DNA from: Novipirellula aureliae
GTDB taxonomy: Bacteria > Planctomycetota > Planctomycetia > Pirellulales > Pirellulaceae
Direction of reading: 5' to 3'
DNA: 64,000 nucleotides
Assembly (NCBI RefSeq): GCF_007860185.1
Contig: NZ_SJPY01000004.1
Span: 248,001-312,000, forward strand
Below, in pieces: positions 55,655 through 64,000 of the stretch. Both the position numbers and the translations under genes were made by a program. Each line of letters begins with the position of its first letter. Position 1 is the stretch's first letter. The notes beneath the pieces were generated by a model. That model saw only the letters and a program-made list of their open reading frames with translations, did not search any database and was not told the origin of the DNA.

Positions 55655-55809
55655 TCTATGTGGAAACGGACGGCCTTTGCGCCCCCTTAGTGGATTCTTC
55701 TGTTCCTTTGGGTTGGTTTTTGGACAATTAGATCTGTTGACCTGCGAGAGTGGCTTCTTCTACGATCCGCCAGACCTTTTCAGCTCTCACGGACCTTCTG
55801 CGGTAGATC

Positions 55810-58800
55810 ATGCTAAATAAATTGTTGATGTGCAAAGAACATTGTTTTGGCAGCTCTTGCTCGGATAGGCTTTCGTTGGCGTTTGCGCTGTTTGTTGGTT
55901 TTTTTGTAGCTTCTTCGGCGTGGGGGGAAGGCCCCACTTTGCAGGCTGTCTCGGACGCTCAAAGCCTCTCGATTGAGCAGGTTGAACGGGCGATTGCGAA
56001 AACGAAGGAATCGAAGGATATCGACGAGGCAACTCGTAGCCAGATGCTCGACAACTTCACCGCTGCGCTCAACAATTTGAAGTCGGCTGCCGAGCATGAG
56101 GCGAAGGAGGCGACGTTGATTGCGGAAACCCAAACGGTCGCAGCCCGCTTGGAGCAACTCAAAAAGCGGCGCAGCGAACTGAAGGACAAACAACCTGCCG
56201 TCGATCCAAAGCTGACCTTAGCAGAACTCGAGCAATTGCTTCCGCAAACCGAATTGCAATTGTCTTCTCAGAAGAAGGCTCGGCAAGCCGCTGAATCCGA
56301 ACTTCAACTTCGGGCTCAACGGCGGAAAGACATTCCTGCTCGCATCGTCGCGATTGGCGAACGAGTCACGAACACCGAATCTCAGTTACAGATACTCGCA
56401 TCAGCAGACGCTGACGCGGGATCAGCCTCATTCGCAACGAGATTGGTGACCCGCCGACTGACTCTCGTCAAAGAACTACCCGCTCTCGAAGCTGAGCTTG
56501 CCAAATACGATGCCGAAGAATCCGCCGACCTGATTCGTTCGAAAATCGACTTGGCGAATGCTGAAATCGGTTACACCGAAAAAACAATCGCAAGCTTGCA
56601 AGCCCGAATCAATGAGGCTCGCGAGTTGGCGGCCGAAGAATCGGTACGCAAAGCCAGGTATGAAGCGATTGCAGCGGCCCCTGCGTTGCAAGCCTATGCC
56701 GAACAGAACCAAGAACTCGCCGAAAAAGCGAAACGAGTCACCGAGGATTTAGCGGCGGCCCAGCGCGATTTGAAATCGGCGGTTGAGGTTCACGAAGCAC
56801 TCGTCAACCAATTTCGAGTGACTCGCAACAAGGTCGATCTGGTGGGGCTCACTAGCTCTGTCGGTACGCTGCTTCGAAAACAACGAACGAGTCTACCTGA
56901 CGTGTCCGAGCGGCGTGAAGCGGTTGCGATGCGGCAGCCACTGATAAACGACATTCAGTATGAGCTACTCGAATACGAGGACCTACGCAGTGAAGTCGCC
57001 GAGCCGCAAAAATTACTGGCAACCATCGTCGAAGATTCTGGATCGATTGGTTCACTCGATCAAGCCTTGCTCGAATCTGCGGCTCAAGAATTATTGAGTC
57101 GCAAAGGCGAGTACCTCGATACGTTGATCCGAAATAGCAGCCAATACTTTCATGCTATGATTGAACTCGACTTGACCGATCAGCAAATCATTAAACAGGC
57201 TGCTGAATATGAAAATTACATCGATGAGCGAGTGTTGTGGATTCGTAGCGGTCGTAGCTTGTTATCGGGGCTGCAGTTCAATCCATCGGACGCGTGGTTG
57301 ATCAGTCCCAAGAAGTGGTCGGAAGTGGGAACCGCGTTGGTCGTCGATATCCAGAAACGAATGGGCTTGTATCTGATTTGTCTCATTCCCATTGCGTTAT
57401 TGTTCTTCAAGCGTCGGTCGATCCGTAGCCGAATTCGTTCGCTTGGTGAGACGACCGAGCGAGCGAATTGCAAGTCGATCACACCGACGATCCAAACGAT
57501 CTTTTTGACGAACCTGGTGTCCCTTGAATGGTCTGCTTTGTTGGGATTCTTTGGTTGGAGGCTTTTCGAAAATCCCCTGCAGAGCGAGTTTGCGTCGGCG
57601 ATCGGTAGCGGGTTACTGTGTGTGAGCTTGCTTTGGTTCGCCACCGAAATTCTGCGTCAAGCTTGTCGACCGATGGGGCTTGGTGAATCGCACTTTGGAT
57701 GGTCCGAGCATTCGACGCGAACGCTGCGGCGAGGACTTCGCACCTTCGCCACTTTTGCATTCCCGCTGACAATGGTGACGACGACATTGGCGTGCTGTGA
57801 ATCGTCTCATGGCCGTGATTCGCTCGAACGAATCTTTTTCGTCTTAGGCATGCTCACCGCATCGGTCGTTCTCTTCCGCTTGCTGATGCCCGGCGGATTG
57901 TTGCGAAGCTACTTGGCGAGCAATCCACGCGGTTGGGTCGACCGATTCAAATACGTTTGGGGGCTGCTGGGGATCTGCGTGCCGATGGCGTTAGCGGGAC
58001 TTGCGATCGCAGGGTTTTATTACACGGCACAGATCCTTTTTTGGCGACTTTTTGCAACCTGGGCCTTCATCGCAACGGTCTACATGCTACGGGCATTCTG
58101 TTTCCGAATGCTGCTGCTCCGACGCCGCTATCTCAGCATGGAACAATTGCGTCAACGGGCCGCCGCGGCAGCCGCAACGACTCCATCGACTGACGAACAC
58201 ACACTGCAAAGTGTTTCGGGGATCACAACCGAGGACCCCAAAGCAGACATTTCGGCGCAAAGTCAACAAGCCCAGCGTCTGATTACGACCGGTTTGTTCT
58301 CTGCGTCGATGGTCGGATTGTGGTTGATATGGGTCGGAGTGCTACCGGCGCTCAGTATGCTGGACAACTATTGTGTTTGGGGAGGCACGGCAACGGGATA
58401 TGCAGCGCACGTTCCGTCACTTTCTGCCTCTCCCATGTCAATGACGCCAGACCGTGATTCACAAGAAAGCGAGGATGAGAAATCGCCTGATAGACTCGAC
58501 CGGGAACAAATGGTCTCTAATGTCGTCACCATCTCGGATCTAGCACTCGCAATTCTGATCGTTATCGTTTGCTTTGTATTGTTCCGAAATGGCCCTGGCC
58601 TTTTAGAAATGTCTGTCTTGCAGCAGTTGCCCCTTGATGCATCCGTAAGATACGCGATCACGACGTTGGTCAGCTATGCAATCGTACTGGTCGGCACGAT
58701 CGCTGCCTGTTCAACGATTGGCCTACAGTGGTCGCAGATTCAATGGTTGGCGACGGCGTTAACCTTCGGGTTGGCGTTTGGGCTCCAAGAGATTTTTGCA

Positions 58801-59397
58801 AACTTTGTAGCCGGATTGATCATCTTGATTGAACGTCCCATTCGAGTCGGTGACATCGTCACGGTCGATGAAGTAACCGGGGTGGTATCGCGAATCCGTA
58901 TCCGAGCGACGTCGATCACGAATTGGGACCGTAAAGAATATGTCGTTCCAAACAAAGAATTTATCACAGGTCGTTTGTTAAATTGGACGCTTTCCGACAA
59001 GGTCAACCGGATTGTCATCGAAGTGGGGGTCGCCTACGGTTCGGACACGGAGCGAGCTCGTCAAATTTTGCTGCAAACGGCAAATAGCCATCCGTTAACG
59101 CTCGACGATCCCGCGTCCGTGGCAACCTTTGAAGGGTTTGGTGACAGCACGCTCAAGATGGTGTTGAAAACCTACCTGGCTTCGTTCGATCATCGCGTGG
59201 AAACGATCCATCAATTGCATACCGAAATCAACAAAGCATTCCAAGCCGAAGGGATCGAGATCGCATTCCCACAATGCGACCTGCACGTTCGAAGTTTCCC
59301 GATGGCTCAAGACGTCGCTCTCCGCAGCGAGCAGATCGTCGAAGCCCAAGAAGTCGAGCGAGCCCAAGAAGTCGAGCAAGCCCGAGAAGCGGCGTGA
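55810..59397 (+). CDS. Giant mechanosensitive ion channel, MscS/MscK type
   Basis: 1195 residues. Signal peptide ('LALFVGFFVASSAWG' approximately, residues 20-37), a long coiled-coil periplasmic region (~40-470) with heptad-like 'LEQLKKRRSELKDKQ', then many membrane helices (~520-970), and a C-terminal MscS core. The core is recognised from 'GLQEIFANFVAGLIILIERP' and 'VGDIVTVDEVTGVVSRI', followed by the cytoplasmic beta/alpha domain. The tail has a short repeat 'AQEVERAQEVEQAREA'. It resembles E. coli MscK (KefA) and MscM in plan. It releases solutes on hypo-osmotic shock. Start ATG at 55810. Confidence 0.93.
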   Translation: MLNKLLMCKEHCFGSSCSDRLSLAFALFVGFFVASSAWGEGPTLQAVSDAQSLSIEQVERAIAKTKESKDIDEATRSQMLDNFTAALNNLKSAAEHEAKEATLIAETQTVAARLEQLKKRRSELKDKQPAVDPKLTLAELEQLLPQTELQLSSQKKARQAAESELQLRAQRRKDIPARIVAIGERVTNTESQLQILASADADAGSASFATRLVTRRLTLVKELPALEAELAKYDAEESADLIRSKIDLANAEIGYTEKTIASLQARINEARELAAEESVRKARYEAIAAAPALQAYAEQNQELAEKAKRVTEDLAAAQRDLKSAVEVHEALVNQFRVTRNKVDLVGLTSSVGTLLRKQRTSLPDVSERREAVAMRQPLINDIQYELLEYEDLRSEVAEPQKLLATIVEDSGSIGSLDQALLESAAQELLSRKGEYLDTLIRNSSQYFHAMIELDLTDQQIIKQAAEYENYIDERVLWIRSGRSLLSGLQFNPSDAWLISPKKWSEVGTALVVDIQKRMGLYLICLIPIALLFFKRRSIRSRIRSLGETTERANCKSITPTIQTIFLTNLVSLEWSALLGFFGWRLFENPLQSEFASAIGSGLLCVSLLWFATEILRQACRPMGLGESHFGWSEHSTRTLRRGLRTFATFAFPLTMVTTTLACCESSHGRDSLERIFFVLGMLTASVVLFRLLMPGGLLRSYLASNPRGWVDRFKYVWGLLGICVPMALAGLAIAGFYYTAQILFWRLFATWAFIATVYMLRAFCFRMLLLRRRYLSMEQLRQRAAAAAATTPSTDEHTLQSVSGITTEDPKADISAQSQQAQRLITTGLFSASMVGLWLIWVGVLPALSMLDNYCVWGGTATGYAAHVPSLSASPMSMTPDRDSQESEDEKSPDRLDREQMVSNVVTISDLALAILIVIVCFVLFRNGPGLLEMSVLQQLPLDASVRYAITTLVSYAIVLVGTIAACSTIGLQWSQIQWLATALTFGLAFGLQEIFANFVAGLIILIERPIRVGDIVTVDEVTGVVSRIRIRATSITNWDRKEYVVPNKEFITGRLLNWTLSDKVNRIVIEVGVAYGSDTERARQILLQTANSHPLTLDDPASVATFEGFGDSTLKMVLKTYLASFDHRVETIHQLHTEINKAFQAEGIEIAFPQCDLHVRSFPMAQDVALRSEQIVEAQEVERAQEVEQAREAA

Positions 59398-59500
59398 GCC
59401 CGGGAAACGGCATGAATCGTATTCGCACAAATCGCGGGCCCCGATGGCCGTGAGCTATCGAGCGGCCGCGGCCCGCTCGAGCACGCGGTTCAACCTGCGA

Positions 59501-60286
59501 TCAGGCTCGTTTTCTGAGAACGAACACGGCGTCGGTCAGGTCATCGTCCAACGTCCGCGGGTGGTCAATGTCGTAATCGAAGTCAAATGCTTGCAGCAAC
59601 TCTAGTCGATTCGCTACCTTTTTTATCAAACTTTTGAATTGGCGAATCGTGTACAACCGAAGTGGGAATTCACTGCGCACTCGGTGAACCTTCCCACTTC
59701 GCGTTTCTGCTTTGATACTTGCTCTGAGCGTTTCGATTCGCTTCTTGCGATTAAATTCGATCACTCTCAAGGTTACATGTACCTTGGTCCCACCATGTGC
59801 GGCGGTCCATCGCTCCGTGCTCTCCTCTTCCGCATCCAGCGGGATACAGTGCAGACCGAGGATATAGATGCCGCCAGCGTGCAATTGATCGGCAACGTTA
59901 TTTAGGTGTGCGATCGCATCCGCTTCGGTGGTCAGATGGCGAAAGGTGTTGAAGGTACAAAACGCAGCATCAAACCTGCTGCGAAAACTCATTTTCCTCA
60001 TATCACCGAGGACCACCTGCGCCGTCAATTTTTGCCGAGCTAACCGTTTGCGAAGGTAGTCGAGCATCGGCTGGCTAAGGTCGACGCCGGTAACCGAATA
60101 TCCACGACGCGCCAGCGCCACAACCAGCCGACCGCTGCCGCATCCAGGTTCGAGTAGTCGAACCGGTTTGTTGGGTAGAAAACGGTCGAATGCTGCTTCA
60201 AAAAACTCGATCTCCGCTGCCGTTTCGTCACGGAAAACCATGTCGAAATACTGAGGGTAATCGTACCAATTCTCGATCGTTGCCAT
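59501..60286 (-). CDS. Class I SAM-dependent methyltransferase
   Basis: 261 residues from ATG at 60286 (TAAGGG 6 bases upstream; the frame extends to 60337). Rossmann-type SAM-binding motif I 'LLEPGCGSGRLVVALARRG' near residue 45 and the acidic end of strand 2 'VTGVDLSQPMLDYL'; motif II/III 'FDAAFCTFNTFRHL'. N-terminal 'WYDYPQYFDMVFRDET' is seen in methyltransferase type 11/25 proteins. Substrate unknown. It follows the small gene at 60294 by 7 bases, so the two are likely an operon. Convergent with the MscS gene; a 7-bp GC-rich inverted repeat (59434-59440/59470-59476) lies between. Confidence 0.88.
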   Translation of the reverse strand: MATIENWYDYPQYFDMVFRDETAAEIEFFEAAFDRFLPNKPVRLLEPGCGSGRLVVALARRGYSVTGVDLSQPMLDYLRKRLARQKLTAQVVLGDMRKMSFRSRFDAAFCTFNTFRHLTTEADAIAHLNNVADQLHAGGIYILGLHCIPLDAEEESTERWTAAHGGTKVHVTLRVIEFNRKKRIETLRASIKAETRSGKVHRVRSEFPLRLYTIRQFKSLIKKVANRLELLQAFDFDYDIDHPRTLDDDLTDAVFVLRKRA

Positions 60287-60293
60287 GATGCCC

Positions 60294-60620
60294 TTACGAG
60301 GCTGCGGATTGAGCGGCTTCTGCAGCCACCGCGGCACTGCTACGACGCGTTCGCCGTTTCGTTTTGGCAGCCATCCATTCCTTCGTTAACGCTTCGAAGA
60401 CCTCGGGCGTTTCGTATCGAACGATCGTCTTGCCCTCAGGCATCGGCCCGATCAATCCCCGTAAAATTGGCATTCCACGCAGATCCAAATCGGTGCTGCA
60501 ATCGTCCGTTCCGACTTGTGCATGCACATTGATGATCGGGTCACAGGAAGCGTAGTCACGAATTAACAATGATCCATCTTTGCCGCGTGAAACGACGCGG
60601 AACGTATCTTTCTTGGCCAT
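60294..60620 (-). CDS. Conserved-type small hypothetical protein
   Basis: 108 residues from ATG at 60620. Begins 'MAKKDTFRVVSRGKDGSLLI'; has a central 'DDCSTDLDLRGMPILRGLIG' and a basic Ala-rich C-terminus 'KTKRRTRRSSAAVAAEA'. No membrane segment or domain that I recognise. Its stop is 7 bases from the methyltransferase start and both face the same way, suggesting joint transcription. The basic tail might bind nucleic acid, which is speculation. Confidence 0.65.
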   Translation of the reverse strand: MAKKDTFRVVSRGKDGSLLIRDYASCDPIINVHAQVGTDDCSTDLDLRGMPILRGLIGPMPEGKTIVRYETPEVFEALTKEWMAAKTKRRTRRSSAAVAAEAAQSAAS

Positions 60621-61031
60621 GGTGTCTCTTTTCGGAAAGGAGGGACGAGCAAACCGCTTGCTGACAAATGCCTGACACAAGAGCGTCGATGGAGATCCAG
60701 AGAGTCCTAAGTGATAAAGGGAGGGCACCACTTAAAACATGTCTTCAGGACGGATCCACATCGACGCTCGCCGACAACATCGAGGGCGTCATGTCTGGAA
60801 ACTTCATCGTCTTGGCTCGGATGAAAAATAGATGAAAGAAGTTCTCGCCCGCGCACTGGGAACAGTGGTTTCAATGGGTACAAAACGAAATGGGTGTCGC
60901 AGCCGTGCTCACGAGAATTATCTGCTGCGAAGCGGATGATGAGATTATTGGGTACGATCATCAGTACCCGACTCGGCAATTCTTTCAGCATGGGGGGCGT
61001 GCGTCGCCACAACGAAGCATGAGGGTAAGCC
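60621..61031. other. Intergenic gap, first part
   Basis: No credible gene. Contains the hairpin GGGTAC (60950-60955) / GTACCC (60964-60969). Small ORFs on either strand show no domain. The gap continues after repeat copy B to 61696. Confidence 0.5.
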
Positions 61032-61124
61032 TCTTTCGTGGCTTCGGCCTCCAGCCGCAGCTTACGGGGCAAGATGCCCCAGCCACTCTTTTGCCAAGCC
61101 TAAAATCAAGCGATGACAAAACAC
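61032..61124 (-). repeat. Dispersed ~94-bp repeat, copy B
   Basis: Inverted relative to copy A at 53523-53616. Its hairpin GGGGCA-AGA-TGCCCC (61066-61080) is one base pair shorter on both arms than the hairpin of copy A, so the stem remains perfect. Flanking sequence is unrelated. The rest of the gap (61125-61696) has no gene; CTTAGTGGATTATTATGTTCCT near 61350 resembles a sequence near 55686. Confidence 0.8.
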
Positions 61125-61696
61125 TCGTGGGCTACGTGTTCTCATTGTGAGACGTGTGGGGGCGATGCCCGCTCGGGTTCACCTGGTGTGGATAGGAGCT
61201 CGGGAACCGGCGCGCGTCTTGCCGCGAAAACAGGCAGTGCCTTGCAAGAAATACAATCTTTTTCAGCAGCAACTCGCCCCAACCACTGCAAATAAACTAT
61301 TTCAGAAAAAGTAATGTATTTAGTGGCGGATTGTCATTCCCTATCAAACCTTAGTGGATTATTATGTTCCTATCGAGCCGAATTGGCCGATAATGTGGCG
61401 TAGATGACTGTCTTGTTGGCAAAATGCGACACGGTTTGTCCTTTTGACAACATGCTTTATGCAGATGAAATTTTTTTCTCGTGTCGTAAGTCATTTCCAT
61501 GAAAAACTTTACGAAAAACACCCCGAAGAATGTATGAGTTGAGGCATACCGCTTGCTGTGAACTAAATCGTTGCTCAAAGCGTCTGAGTATTGTCGAATG
61601 ACCTCAGGCATCTTTTGGGGCTTCGCCTATCATCAAATCAGCGGTTTGCTTACCTTATCCCCATGCGACGGACCGCGACCCAAGGAGTTTCCTCCA

Positions 61697-61888
61697 ATGA
61701 CGACTTCAAGCCAAACTCGAACTGCAACGATCAAGATCAATGATGCCCATTGGCAGGAATTGACGATGACGCTTTCGTTGGAATCGACCGAGTGTTTTGA
61801 CCAATGGATGGACCGGCGGCTCAGTAAACTCGAAGATCGCCTACGCGAATTTTCCTCTGCCCAGGCAATCAAGAAGAGTCTCCGCTGA
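61697..61888 (+). CDS. Small conserved-type hypothetical protein
   Basis: 63 residues from ATG at 61697 with AAGGAG 9 bases upstream, a strong site by the standard of this window. Sequence includes 'TATIKINDAHWQELTMTLSL' and a charged C-terminal helix 'RRLSKLEDRLREF'. No domain recognised. The next gene starts 4 bases after its stop, so the two are probably co-transcribed. Confidence 0.65.
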   Translation: MTTSSQTRTATIKINDAHWQELTMTLSLESTECFDQWMDRRLSKLEDRLREFSSAQAIKKSLR

Positions 61889-61892
61889 TTCG

Positions 61893-63125
61893 GTGGTAGG
61901 TAGATCCACAGGGAGCAAATCCGCAGACGTCGTCATTATCGGTGCTGGCATCGTTGGGTTAGCGACCGCGACCGAGCTGCAATCTCGCGATCCGTCACTT
62001 TCGGTAAGCCTTGTCGAGGCGGAGGACCGGGTCGCGGTTCACCAGAGCGGACACAATTCAGGTGTCGTGCATTCGGGCATCTACTACAAACCGGGAAGCC
62101 ATAAGGCTTTGACATGCCGTAGCGGAAAAAAACTCTTAACAGCGTTCTGCGAGGAAGAGAATATCCCACTCGATCGATGTGGGAAGGTCGTCGTCGCGAC
62201 CTGCGAAAAGGAAATCACTTCCCTCGACAAAATTGCTAGGCGAGCAACGCAAAATGGCGTTGAGTATGAGCGAATCGATTCCGATCAGCTCCGCAAGTTG
62301 GAGCCTGCCGTCGCAGGCATCGCGGGGCTGCACGTCCCTGAAACCGGGATTGTCGACTACGCCACGGTTTGCCGAGCGATGCAAAAACGCATCATCGCTC
62401 GAGGAGGGATTGTGCGACTCGGTTTTCGGGTTGACCAAATCGATTGTGCCGATGGATCCATTGCGATCAAAAGCGAATTAGGGGCGACGGTCGAGTGCCG
62501 GCAATTTATCAATTGTGCGGGATTGCAGAGTGATCGAATTTTGAAGCTGGCGGGGAAAACACCGCAAGTGAAAATCGTGCCATTTCGAGGAGAGTATTAC
62601 GAACTCGAATCGCAAAGCGAATCACTCGTTCGCAATCTTATCTACCCCGTCCCCGATCCAGCGTTCCCATTTCTGGGCGTCCACTTTACAAGAATGATTG
62701 GTGGTGGGGTTGAGTGTGGGCCCAATGCGGTCTTGGCATTGTCACGGCACGGTTATGATTGGAGATCGATCAATGCGAAAGACCTCGTCGAAACGCTGAG
62801 CTACGCCGGCTTTCGAAAGCTGGCTCTTTCGAATTGGCGGATGGGACTTGGGGAAATACATCGCTCACTATCAAAACGGGCATTTGTCAGAGCGCTTCAG
62901 AAGCTCGTTCCAGCGATCACAATCAATGATTTGAAGCAGAGACGTTCAGGAGTGCGTGCTCAAGCTGTTGCGGCCGATGGAACCTTGGTTGACGATTTTC
63001 TGATTGAAGAAACCGCCGGTGCCATTCACGTGCTCAACGCACCTTCACCCGCAGCGACGGCGTCCTTGGCCATCGCAAAACAGATTGTCGATCGTTTCTT
63101 CCTTTTGTCTGGGCAAACCGGCTAA
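61893..63125 (+). CDS. lhgO: L-2-hydroxyglutarate oxidase (LhgO family)
   Basis: 410 residues from GTG at 61893; the frame extends to 61797 but overlaps the small gene. FAD-binding Rossmann motif 'VVIIGAGIVGLATATEL', then 'VAVHQSGHNSGVVHSGIYY', the family's active-site block, and a C-terminal 'GAIHVLNAPSPAATASLAI'. LhgO oxidises L-2-hydroxyglutarate to 2-oxoglutarate and feeds electrons to the membrane quinone pool. Convergent with the methyltransferase at the window end, 14 bases apart. Confidence 0.92.
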   Translation: MVGRSTGSKSADVVIIGAGIVGLATATELQSRDPSLSVSLVEAEDRVAVHQSGHNSGVVHSGIYYKPGSHKALTCRSGKKLLTAFCEEENIPLDRCGKVVVATCEKEITSLDKIARRATQNGVEYERIDSDQLRKLEPAVAGIAGLHVPETGIVDYATVCRAMQKRIIARGGIVRLGFRVDQIDCADGSIAIKSELGATVECRQFINCAGLQSDRILKLAGKTPQVKIVPFRGEYYELESQSESLVRNLIYPVPDPAFPFLGVHFTRMIGGGVECGPNAVLALSRHGYDWRSINAKDLVETLSYAGFRKLALSNWRMGLGEIHRSLSKRAFVRALQKLVPAITINDLKQRRSGVRAQAVAADGTLVDDFLIEETAGAIHVLNAPSPAATASLAIAKQIVDRFFLLSGQTG

Positions 63126-63139
63126 GGGATTCCTCTGGG

Positions 63140-64000
63140 TTAGGTCGCAATTTTCTGAGCCGTGACGAGCCAACCTTGCACGGGGCGACCGGCTTCGTTT
63201 CGCTGAACCATTTTGCGGATCTCCAAAATTTCAAGGCCAGCCATTGTCGCCGCTTCGGCAATGTAGTCGCGTTGGTGCACGTAGCGTCCGTGAGGACACA
63301 ATCCGTAACCAGTGTTCGGGCCGACGGTTTTGTGGCGTGAATCCTCCATCGATTCCAAAGTAAAAAGGATCCTACCGGACGGCTTCAAGCAATCGAATGC
63401 GGCACCAAGGACATCGTGGAGGACACCAAAGTAACAAAGTGTATCGGCAGCGACGATGAAATCGAATGTCGATGGATGAGACGCCATGAACCGTGTGATT
63501 TCGTCCTCGTGCAACTCGTCATACAGATTTCGTTTTGCCGCTTGGTCAAGCATCGCTTTGGATAAATCCACTCCGATCATTTTGGTAGCGGATGGCCGGA
63601 GGTGCGGACCGCATAATCCCGTCCCGCAGCCACAGTCAAGAACATCGACGTGGTTCTTGGGAAGTTCGAATTTACCGAAAGCATCGGCAATGCATTGAGG
63701 GCTTTGGTAGTCCAATCGAGCGAGTTGTCGATCGAAGGTCGCCGCAAAGCTTTCGTCAAAAGTCTCTTGAATGCATTGGTCGAGGCAGCGGGGTGGTGGC
63801 GGTGCATCCGAGATCGAAGCGAGCATGTGGTTGGCGGTCGCGTTATTCGGATCAGCCAACAACCACTGCTGCCACACCTCTTTCGCGTCATCGAAACGCT
63901 CCGCATCCACGAATGCTCGTCCCAGATTCTCGTAGGCCGCTGAAGAACTCGGGTCCCGTTCGATCGTTCGTCGATAATGCAGGGCGGCCTCGTCGATGCG
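63140..64000 (-). CDS. TPR-containing SAM methyltransferase, 5' end outside the window
   Basis: The frame is open to the last base, so the N-terminus is missing; the GTG at 63910 is internal. Visible 286 residues begin with TPR-like helices ('YENLGRAFVDAERFDDAKEV', 'NATANHMLASI'). A class I methyltransferase follows: 'VDVLDCGCGTGLCGPHL' (motif I), 'MIGVDLSKAMLDQA' (strand 2 acid) and 'FDFIVAADTLCYFG' (motif II). The TPR plus methyltransferase layout resembles proteins that methylate partners bound through the TPR region; the substrate is not known. Confidence 0.88.
   Translation of the reverse strand, partial: RIDEAALHYRRTIERDPSSSAAYENLGRAFVDAERFDDAKEVWQQWLLADPNNATANHMLASISDAPPPPRCLDQCIQETFDESFAATFDRQLARLDYQSPQCIADAFGKFELPKNHVDVLDCGCGTGLCGPHLRPSATKMIGVDLSKAMLDQAAKRNLYDELHEDEITRFMASHPSTFDFIVAADTLCYFGVLHDVLGAAFDCLKPSGRILFTLESMEDSRHKTVGPNTGYGLCPHGRYVHQRDYIAEAATMAGLEILEIRKMVQRNEAGRPVQGWLVTAQKIAT

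Noticed and set aside
60707-61072. 121-residue minus-strand ORF in the large gap
   Set aside because: Overlaps dispersed repeat copy B and has no domain or start site.

Overview
The window looks like a chromosomal segment of a planctomycete of the Rhodopirellula/Pirellulaceae type. This is inferred from gene content: a BBP7-type outer-membrane protein, a large DUF11/SdrD-type surface protein with the planctomycete N-terminal signature, a Tat-exported Gfo/Idh/MocA oxidoreductase, an LptD-like outer-membrane protein, an EF-hand Gly-rich secreted protein, many TTG/GTG starts and generally weak Shine-Dalgarno sites. No rRNA, tRNA, insertion sequence, prophage or CRISPR array was recognised.

Layout. 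0-3 kb: 3' part of an RHS/YD-repeat protein cut by the window edge. 3-7.5 kb (minus): a diadenylate-cyclase-domain protein downstream of the flagellar export genes fliP-fliQ-fliR-flhB. 7.9-11.4 kb (plus): two paralogous GGDEF diguanylate cyclases and a WYL regulator. 11.4-14.2 kb (minus): an EF-hand protein, an Rrf2 regulator and an APS/PAPS reductase (cysH) whose promoter carries an IscR-type-1-like inverted repeat. 14.5-18.2 kb (minus): a RegA/RegB-like redox two-component pair, a UVR-motif protein and the ribosome-rescue hydrolase ArfB. 18.4-19.6 kb: small genes and a short tandem repeat. 19.9-27.7 kb (plus): RND/MMPL exporter, LptD-like protein, diacylglycerol kinase family protein. 27.7-36.1 kb: a repeat-dense intergenic block, cyclophilin, ankyrin lipoprotein, giant DUF11 protein and BBP7 protein. 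36.6-46.6 kb: Nramp-like transporter, KaiC/RadA-like ATPase, oxidoreductase, pyrE, L,D-transpeptidase, class I fumarase, CPBP protease. 46.8-53.4 kb: NrfA/NrfH nitrite-ammonifying cytochromes, a predicted helical protein coupled to a fused MlaF-MlaE ABC transporter, and a DUF4405 membrane protein with a GQG tail. 53.7-64 kb: ABC-F ATPase Uup, a giant MscS channel, two methyltransferases, small conserved proteins and an L-2-hydroxyglutarate oxidase.

The most unusual material is intergenic. Three copies of a 64-bp imperfect palindrome (two at 27.8 kb, one inverted at 45.6 kb) have ends that fit the integron attC rule RYYYAAC...GTTRRRY and sit inside larger inverted arms that differ between loci. 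Many gene gaps also hold short perfect hairpins with three-base loops. One such hairpin, inside a dispersed ~94-bp repeat (53.5 and 61.1 kb), has changed length on both arms together, which suggests that the fold is conserved. The cysH promoter/operator is the clearest regulatory signal.
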